A DNA stretch of 64,000 bases from UBA1227 sp045599345 (GTDB lineage: Bacteria > Bacillota > Clostridia > Oscillospirales > Acutalibacteraceae), in assembly GCA_045599345.1 (NCBI GenBank), contig JAZRVV010000012.1, forward strand, positions 1 to 64,000, in the 5' to 3' direction. Shown here in pieces: positions 58,662-64,000 of the stretch. The position numbers and the translations under genes are program-made. The notes under the pieces were generated by a model. The model saw only the letters and a list, made by a program, of their open reading frames with translations. It ran no database searches and had not been told where the DNA came from. Numbering within the stretch: the first letter of the stretch is position 1; each line of letters opens with the position of its first letter.

Positions 58662-59716
58662 TTTTCTACCTTGAATGAATCGTTTGTTATAGTTACGCTG
58701 TCTGCAATGCCCTTTGTTACATAGACCTTTTTATCCTTTGTAATAAATATTGCATTGGCGTTGTACTCATCAAGCAATTTGAGTGATTCATCGCTATATC
58801 CTAAAATGAAGCAAGCGGTTGAGAGGGCATCGGATAATGCACCACTGTCACATATTACTGTGACGCCAGTTACATTTGACTCGGCTGGATAGCCTGTCTT
58901 GGGATTTAAGATGTGGTGATACTTTTTACCGTCTGCAACAAGTACCTTTTCATAGTCGCCTGATGTCGAGATGAAGCATGGACCACAATTGATGACTGCC
59001 ATGTAGTCGGATTCGTTACCAAATGGATCACGCACACCAACATTCCATGATTTGTCCTTGGATGTTGGGTTAGAGCCATAGACGAGAATTGAGCCACCAA
59101 CTGATACTGTACCTCCGACAACATCGGTATCAGCAAGATATTCCTTGATGACGTCGCATGCAAGGCCTTTGCCTACTGCACCTAAATCGAGCTTTTGATC
59201 AGCGCCGATTTCAACTTTGTTGTCGCCACTTAGAGCCACTCTGCTGTAATTAATTGTTGGGAGAGCGGCATCTATTTCCTCGTCGCTTGGAACGCGGGCA
59301 TCCTCTGTGCCGATATTCCAAAGGCCAGAGAGCTTGCCGACTGTGATGTCAAAGATGCCATCGCACTTTGATGAGACATTAAGGCAATTTTTGATGCAAT
59401 CATATGTAACTGAATCAACGGAGCTGGAACCATTTGCATTTACCTTTGCAACATCTGAACCATCCTCACGCCATGAGAGACGTTTTTTATCAAGCTCGTT
59501 GATAATTTTGGTTGATTTAGTAATCGCAGCATTTGAAACATCTGTGTCGGAGCAATAAAATGACTCGACAACAACGGTACCCATACCGATGGTCGAGTTT
59601 GTCACAGGGGTAGAGAGCGTATTCTTTTTACGAAGGGCAAGGCCTACGCCAACTATAGCTGCGATGAGAAGGATAACGATGATAACGGTAGTGATAGTTT
59701 TCTTCTTGCCGTTCAT
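58658..59716 (-). CDS. apbE: FAD:protein FMN transferase
   Basis: A 352-residue exported enzyme with an N-terminal anchor helix (~7-27). It transfers FMN from FAD to Thr residues of RnfG and RnfD. Visible family regions: MGTVVVESFYC (start of the domain), LSWREDGSDVAKVN, VDSVTYDCI, DLGAVGKGLACDVI (~175), VSVGGSILVYG and the HHILNPKTGYPAESNVTGVTV region in pieces with GALSDALSTACF. First gene of the operon and a natural partner of the following rnf genes. GGAGTGAGAAG lies before the ATG. Confidence 0.95.
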   Translation of the reverse strand: MNGKKKTITTVIIVILLIAAIVGVGLALRKKNTLSTPVTNSTIGMGTVVVESFYCSDTDVSNAAITKSTKIINELDKKRLSWREDGSDVAKVNANGSSSVDSVTYDCIKNCLNVSSKCDGIFDITVGKLSGLWNIGTEDARVPSDEEIDAALPTINYSRVALSGDNKVEIGADQKLDLGAVGKGLACDVIKEYLADTDVVGGTVSVGGSILVYGSNPTSKDKSWNVGVRDPFGNESDYMAVINCGPCFISTSGDYEKVLVADGKKYHHILNPKTGYPAESNVTGVTVICDSGALSDALSTACFILGYSDESLKLLDEYNANAIFITKDKKVYVTKGIADSVTITNDSFKVEK

Positions 59717-59792
59717 CTTCTCACTCCATTTCTTTATAATAAATAGGAATTATTTTATTACATAAATATATACCCCAAATAATTACCAAGAT

Positions 59793-59821
59793 ATATTACA
59801 TTATTTCAATCAGTATTTCAA
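59793..59821 (-). promoter_or_regulatory. Putative promoter of the apbE-rnf operon
   Basis: On the minus strand TTGAAA (59821-59816), 17-bp spacer, TAATAT (59798-59793). The plus-strand stretch 59850-59890 holds TTGTC-N8-GACAA (59852-59869) and TATAAT (59881-59886) before mcsA, but spacing of a -35 box is not ideal there. Confidence 0.55.
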
Positions 59822-59950
59822 TAAAAAAGGTGCCAAAAATGTAATGGAACATTGTCTTTTTTTTGACAAAATGAGAAAGATATAATAAATAAAATGTTGA
59901 CGAAAAATCTAACATGAAGGATAATAAAGGGGTTGAAGGAGGCGTGATAT

Positions 59951-60469
59951 ATGCTTTGTCAAAACTGTGGCAATGCCGAAGCAACCACGCACATAAAACG
60001 AATAGTTAATGGTGAAGCAAGCCAAATCCATCTTTGCTATAACTGCGCAGAGCATCTTGGATATGCCAATATGTTCTCTGGATTTGGTTTTAACATCAGC
60101 AATATGCTTGCAAACTTCTTTCCAGAGTTTACGAGAGCTTTGCCATCTGTTGATATATCAGAGCGCTGTCCTACCTGTGGTACAAGTTTCGAAGAAGTTG
60201 TACGCTCGGGTATGATGGGATGCGCGGATTGCTATAGCGTGTTCTATGATAAACTCAAGCCTTCTCTTTCGAGAATTCATGGTAGAGCAACTCACGTTGG
60301 TAAATCTGGCGCTTTTGAGGTAGCTCCTGCTCCTTCACCAAAGTTTGAGGATACAATAAGTAAACTCAAGAGCGATTTACAGGCAGCAATAGATGTTCAA
60401 AATTTTGAACTTGCTGCCAAACTTCGAGATGAAATTAACGCACTTGAAGGAGGTACTGACAATGGCTAA
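59951..60469 (+). CDS. mcsA: McsA, zinc-finger activator of the arginine kinase McsB
   Basis: A 172-residue protein with treble-clef zinc fingers (MLCQNCG, LCYNCAEH, CPTCGTSFEE and MGCADCY) and a C-terminal UvrB/UvrC-like helical hairpin (~135-168, LKSDLQAAIDVQNFELAAKLRDEI in pieces). McsA binds McsB and stimulates protein arginine phosphorylation, which marks proteins for ClpCP degradation. GAAGGAGG precedes ATG. It overlaps mcsB by 8 bp. No ctsR gene stands in front, unlike the usual ctsR-mcsA-mcsB-clpC order. Confidence 0.92.
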   Translation: MLCQNCGNAEATTHIKRIVNGEASQIHLCYNCAEHLGYANMFSGFGFNISNMLANFFPEFTRALPSVDISERCPTCGTSFEEVVRSGMMGCADCYSVFYDKLKPSLSRIHGRATHVGKSGAFEVAPAPSPKFEDTISKLKSDLQAAIDVQNFELAAKLRDEINALEGGTDNG

Positions 60470-61469
60470 ATGGTACCAACTACAAGGCGCTGAAAACGAC
60501 GTAGTTATAAGCACGAAAGTTGCTATAGCACGCAATGTAAAGGGTTACAACTTTACAGTTAAGCTAACAGATGAAGAAAAATACGAAATTGCAGATAAAA
60601 TTGACGAAGTTTTAGACAACAAACTTCCTGGAAAGTTCGTATCTACGCCAATGGTAGAGGTTGGACGTGATTTGCAGATTTCGCTTGCAGAGCGCAACTT
60701 AGTAAGTCCTGAGTTCGTAAGTTTCTCAGATGGTCGCACACTTGTCACAACAGAGGATGAGTCGCTCTCAATTATGGTCTGTGAGGAGGATCATCTCAAG
60801 ATTCAATCGCTCCTTCCTGGTCTTGAACTTGAAAAGGCATATGAACTTGCTGATACCCTTGATACGATTCTTGATGAGGACTTACAATTCTCATTTGATA
60901 AAAAACTTGGTTATTTGACGCAATGCCCAACCAATATTGGCACAGCGATGCGTGCGTCTGTAACGCTTCAGCTTCCTGCACTTTCAATGCGCGGCCAGAT
61001 TCCACGCCTTGCAAACACAGTTGCAAAGCTCGGTCTTATCCTTTCTGGCGCATATGGTGAGGCTGATAATCCTATTGGCAGCCTATTCCAGCTCTCAAAC
61101 CAAGTGACACTTGGTATTTCTGAGCAAGCTGCTATCGAGAACCTTAGGTCTATTTCTCTCTCAATTGTTGAGCAGGAGAGGGCACAGAGGTTGGAACTTA
61201 TGAACAGTCTCAAGTTCCAAGATGTCCTTTGGCGTTCTTATGGCACACTCAAAAACGCGCGCGTAATCTCATTTGGCGAGTTTATGGAGGCTATGGCCGT
61301 TGTCAAAGTTGGCGTCGCAGCTGGCGAGATTGCAATTAAAAATGAGCGCCTTAATGAGCTCATTTTTACAATGCAGCCAGCGACACTAAACGTAGAATAC
61401 GGACAGAGCCTGGATCGCCAAGTGCGCGATGCCAAGCGCGCTGAGAGAATTCGAGAAGTGTTTGAATAA
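60462..61469 (+). CDS. mcsB: McsB-like protein arginine kinase with changed nucleotide-site residues
   Basis: A 335-residue phosphagen-kinase-fold protein that phosphorylates Arg residues of proteins. Conserved parts include AERNLVSPEF (~75), CPTNIGTAMRASV (~155), GEADNPIGSLFQLSNQVTLG in pieces and a C-terminal DAKRAERIREVFE. However, the usual SSRxRLARN reads STKVAIARN (Lys19, Ala21), and NEEDHxRIQ reads CEEDHLKIQ (Cys107, Lys113), so several conserved nucleotide-binding arginines are replaced. It may have altered activity or act mainly as a scaffold. ATG at 60462 gives the family N-terminus and has GAAGGAGG in front. clpC does not follow; a terminator does. Confidence 0.88.
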   Translation: MAKWYQLQGAENDVVISTKVAIARNVKGYNFTVKLTDEEKYEIADKIDEVLDNKLPGKFVSTPMVEVGRDLQISLAERNLVSPEFVSFSDGRTLVTTEDESLSIMVCEEDHLKIQSLLPGLELEKAYELADTLDTILDEDLQFSFDKKLGYLTQCPTNIGTAMRASVTLQLPALSMRGQIPRLANTVAKLGLILSGAYGEADNPIGSLFQLSNQVTLGISEQAAIENLRSISLSIVEQERAQRLELMNSLKFQDVLWRSYGTLKNARVISFGEFMEAMAVVKVGVAAGEIAIKNERLNELIFTMQPATLNVEYGQSLDRQVRDAKRAERIREVFE

Positions 61470-61479
61470 TGTAAATAGT

Positions 61480-61515
61480 AAAGGCCACTCGTTGTCATCG
61501 AGTGGCCTTTTGTAT
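61480..61515. terminator. Bidirectional terminator, mcsB / glycosyltransferase
   Basis: AAAGGCCACTCG pairs perfectly with CGAGTGGCCTTT around a 7-nt loop with T-rich and A-rich flanks. Confidence 0.9.
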
Positions 61516-61518
61516 TTG

Positions 61519-62472
61519 TTATTTGATATCGTTTTTGTCATCCTTATTTGATATCACTTCTCGAGCGATATAGATTGGGCGGTGCTTGGATTGAATGTAG
61601 GTACGACTTAGGTATTCGCCGTTGATTCCAAGCGCTAGCAGTTGTAATCCGCCAAGGAAGAGAATCAATACAACTATTGTTGCATATCCTGGTACCGCAA
61701 TTCCAAATGCCAGTTTTTCTATGATTACAATGATGATGTAAATAAGGGATGCTAGAGAAGTTAAAAATCCAATACTTGTTGAAATCTTGAGAGGGACAGT
61801 TGTGAAAGCAACAATTCCATCAATTGCATATTGGCAAAGCTTTTTGAATGACCATTTTGAAGTGCCAGCAAGTCGCTCATCGGCATCGTATGGCATATAA
61901 TATGTATTGAAACCCACCCAAGAGAAGATGCCCTTTGAAAAACGGTGGTATTCTGCCATCTCAAGGATTGCATCCTTCATTGTGCTACGGAAAGTTCTAA
62001 AGTCAGATGCGCCATCAACAAATTCGGTGTCAGACATCTTGTTTATAATATGGTAGAAGCGCTTTTTGCAAAAAGTCCTAAACGCACTCTCATGGCGCTT
62101 TTCTTGGAATGCAGCGACGCAGTCGCAGTCGCTGTGCTCATCAAGGTACTCCACCATTTTTACCACGTACGCTGGGTCCTGCTGCAAGTCAGCATCTATG
62201 AGGCTTACGAGGTCTCCACAGGCATTGTTAAGACCAGCAAAAATGGCCGCTTCCTTGCCAAAATTTCTTGAAAAATTGACAATCTTTACAGGGACATCAG
62301 TGCTGTCACAGAGCTGCTTTAAAGCATCAAGTGTGCCGTCATTGCTGCCGTCGTTTACGAATACAAGCTCATATGAATCTATTTTGTTCTGAAATTCGCC
62401 CTGGATTTTTTCAAAGAGAGGGCGGATATTTTGCTCTTCGTTGTAGCATGGTACAACAAGTGATAATTTCAT
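61519..62472 (-). CDS. GT2 glycosyltransferase of the DPM1/GtrB type
   Basis: A 317-residue inner-membrane enzyme that transfers a sugar to a polyprenyl-phosphate carrier. The GT-A domain (1-~215) has VVPCYNEEQNI, VNDGSNDGT, the metal-binding DADLQQDP (~92), and DGASDFRTF; two C-terminal membrane helices (~232-255, ~265-290) match GtrB/DPMS. ATG at 62472 has AAGGAG 7 bases in front. The product probably feeds cell-wall polymer or lipid glycosylation; no sugar-specific partner is nearby. Confidence 0.9.
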   Translation of the reverse strand: MKLSLVVPCYNEEQNIRPLFEKIQGEFQNKIDSYELVFVNDGSNDGTLDALKQLCDSTDVPVKIVNFSRNFGKEAAIFAGLNNACGDLVSLIDADLQQDPAYVVKMVEYLDEHSDCDCVAAFQEKRHESAFRTFCKKRFYHIINKMSDTEFVDGASDFRTFRSTMKDAILEMAEYHRFSKGIFSWVGFNTYYMPYDADERLAGTSKWSFKKLCQYAIDGIVAFTTVPLKISTSIGFLTSLASLIYIIIVIIEKLAFGIAVPGYATIVVLILFLGGLQLLALGINGEYLSRTYIQSKHRPIYIAREVISNKDDKNDIK

Positions 62473-62576
62473 TTTTGAGCTCCTTATAGTTGAATTGCAA
62501 TTAATGCTTGCAAGAATTATACAATAAAAGGTAATAATGGGCAAACAAATTTGGTCAAACACACATTATTCTATTA

Positions 62577-62620
62577 AAAATGCAATTTTAGATAATTAAA
62601 ACTTGCATTTTACTTATAAT
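62577..62620 (+). promoter_or_regulatory. Palindrome and -10 box before pckA
   Basis: AAAATGCAA (62577-62585) and TTGCATTTT (62603-62611) are perfect inverted half-sites with a 17-bp spacer, directly before TATAAT (62615-62620). No good -35 element is visible, so regulation by a bound protein is likely. Confidence 0.5.
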
Positions 62621-62672
62621 TATGAGAAAATATTGCTCGTAATTGAAAAAATTAAAGAAAGGGTCTTGCAAA

Positions 62673-64000
62673 ATGGAAAGACTTACAACCAACCCAACAA
62701 TCAATGCATGGCTTGATGAGCGTATCGCTTTACTCTGCCCAGATAACATTGTTTGGATCACTGGTGAGAAGGCACAACTTGATGCCTTGAAGGAAGAAGC
62801 TTGTGCAACAGGCGAACTTATTAAACTTAATCAGGAACTCCTCCCAGAGTGCTATCTTCACAGAACAGCTGTTAATGACGTAGCACGTGTTGAGGCTCGT
62901 ACATTTATCTGTACCCCAACAAAGGAAGAGGCAGGTCCTTTAAACAACTGGATGGACCCAACCGAGACATACAAGATGCTCGACGACATTGCACGTGGCA
63001 GTTACAAGGGCCGCACAATGTACATCATCCCATACTCAATGGGACCTATCGGTTCACCACTTGCCAAGATTGGTATTGAAATCACTGACTCAATCTACGT
63101 TGTATCTAACATGGCAATTATGACACGTGTTGGTACTAAGGTACTTGAGGTGCTTGGTGACTCTGATGACTGGGTACGTGGTACACACTGCAAGTGTGAC
63201 ATTGATCCAGAAAAGAGATATATCTGTCAGTTCCCACAGGATAATGCTATTTATTCAGTAAACTCTGGTTACGGCGGAAACGTTCTTCTTGGTAAGAAGT
63301 GCTTCGCGCTCCGTATTGCTTCATATCAGGCAATGAAAGAGGGCTGGCAGGCAGAGCACATGCTCATCCTTGGTATTGAGAATCCAAAGGGCGAGACAAA
63401 GTATGTATGTGCTGCATTCCCAAGTGCTTGTGGTAAGACAAACCTTGCAATGCTTATTCCTCCAGAGGGATACAAGTCAAAGGGATATAAGGTATTCACA
63501 GTTGGTGATGATATCTCTTGGATCCGCAAGGGAGCAGACGGTCGCCTCTATGCTATTAACCCAGAGAACGGTTTCTTTGGTGTAGCACCTGGTACAAACG
63601 ACAAGTCAAATCCTAATGCTCTTGCAACAACAAAGCGTGGCACAATCTTTACAAATGTATGCCACAACCTTGATGATAATACAGTTTGGTGGGAGGGCCT
63701 TGATAAGAATCCTCCAACAAACGCAAACGACTGGACAGGTATTCCATGGAACGGTGCAGTTGATACTGACCGTCCAGGTGCAAACCCTAACTCACGTTTC
63801 ACTGCTCCTGCAGTAAATTGTCCTTGCCTCAGCCCAGAGTTTGAAAACCCACAGGGTGTACCAATCTCTGCATTTATCTTTGGCGGACGTCGTGCAAAGC
63901 TTGCTCCACTTGTATACCAGTCACGTGATTGGAATCACGGTGTATTTATTGGTTCAGTTTTATCTTCTGAGACAACTGCTGCTGCAACAGGCGCTGTTGG
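62673..64000 (+). CDS. pckA: Phosphoenolpyruvate carboxykinase (GTP), 3' end outside the window
   Basis: The first ~442 codons of a GTP-dependent PEP carboxykinase (usually about 600 residues), which makes PEP from oxaloacetate in gluconeogenesis or, in some anaerobes, fixes CO2 in reverse. The frame is open to the right edge. Visible features: YIIPYSMGPIGSPLAKIGIE in parts, GYGGNVLLGKKCFALRIAS (substrate region), the P-loop with reactive Cys FPSACGKTNLAM (~251-262), and GDDISWIRKG. An AAAGGG-like site precedes ATG. The promoter region carries a palindrome. Confidence 0.95.
   Translation, partial: MERLTTNPTINAWLDERIALLCPDNIVWITGEKAQLDALKEEACATGELIKLNQELLPECYLHRTAVNDVARVEARTFICTPTKEEAGPLNNWMDPTETYKMLDDIARGSYKGRTMYIIPYSMGPIGSPLAKIGIEITDSIYVVSNMAIMTRVGTKVLEVLGDSDDWVRGTHCKCDIDPEKRYICQFPQDNAIYSVNSGYGGNVLLGKKCFALRIASYQAMKEGWQAEHMLILGIENPKGETKYVCAAFPSACGKTNLAMLIPPEGYKSKGYKVFTVGDDISWIRKGADGRLYAINPENGFFGVAPGTNDKSNPNALATTKRGTIFTNVCHNLDDNTVWWEGLDKNPPTNANDWTGIPWNGAVDTDRPGANPNSRFTAPAVNCPCLSPEFENPQGVPISAFIFGGRRAKLAPLVYQSRDWNHGVFIGSVLSSETTAAATGAV

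Noticed and set aside
1..64000. CRISPR array, prophage or insertion sequence
   Set aside because: No regularly spaced repeats with spacers, no transposase, integrase or phage structural genes were seen; the repeats found are protein-module repeats, terminators or operators.

Overview
The window looks like a chromosomal stretch of an anaerobic, low-to-moderate GC Gram-positive bacterium of the Firmicutes. Clostridia, perhaps near Oscillospirales/Ruminococcaceae, is my inference from gene content. Pointers are strong Shine-Dalgarno sites (GGAGG), near-consensus housekeeping promoters (TTGACA-N17-TATAAT), several TTG/GTG starts, McsA/McsB, an Rnf complex encoded in the order C-D-G-E-A-B, an ECF transporter S component, a Fem-type peptidoglycan transferase and GTP-type PEP carboxykinase. 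No phage, insertion sequence or CRISPR array was found.

Layout. 1-7.4 kb: 3' part of a giant surface protein with about ten InlB-type repeats, Ig-like modules and a C-terminal anchor. 7.5-12.4 kb: fructose-bisphosphate aldolase, divergent to aminotransferase-trpS, then mgtE behind an unusual leader. 12.5-16.1 kb: amino-acid ABC operon with a circularly permuted binding protein, permease, ATPase, a CntK/DapF-like racemase and a DUF2284 protein. 16.1-17.6 kb: two tRNA-Ser genes around a PanE-like reductase. 17.7-25.9 kb: cytoplasmic lipase plus GTPase, GNAT, esterase, two-component system, a tocopherol-cyclase-like protein and an ECF S component. 25.9-27.4 kb: a cassette (YgjP peptidase, HicB, DUF1294) bracketed by 40-bp perfect inverted repeats. 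27.4-37.0 kb (minus strand): valS, two RCK proteins, a kinase-less KdpD-like sensor, trmL, degV, then pgk-tpiA-gpmI. 37.1-43.6 kb: cell envelope genes, with a MurE-FemAB fusion, an RluA-type synthase, murA, walJ and rlmH. 43.7-48.3 kb: Lys-rich membrane protein, AEC transporter and two related lipoproteins. 48.3-52.5 kb: flavoprotein with its MarR regulator, serA-serC and a candidate structured RNA. 52.5-59.7 kb: apbE, NusG-II, Gx transporter and rnfCDGEAB. 59.9-64 kb: mcsA-mcsB, a GT2 glycosyltransferase and the 5' part of pckA.

Metabolic picture. Glycolysis (fba, tpiA, pgk, gpmI) and gluconeogenesis (pckA) are represented, serine is made from 3-phosphoglycerate (serA, serC), and energy is conserved by a flavinylated Rnf complex. 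The most unusual items are the permuted binding protein with its CntK-like racemase partner, the MurE-FemAB fusion, the mgtE leader with two competing identical Shine-Dalgarno sequences, the kinase-less KdpD-like protein, and a 130-nt stem-forming intergenic element upstream of serC whose two sequence differences remain base-paired on one strand only.
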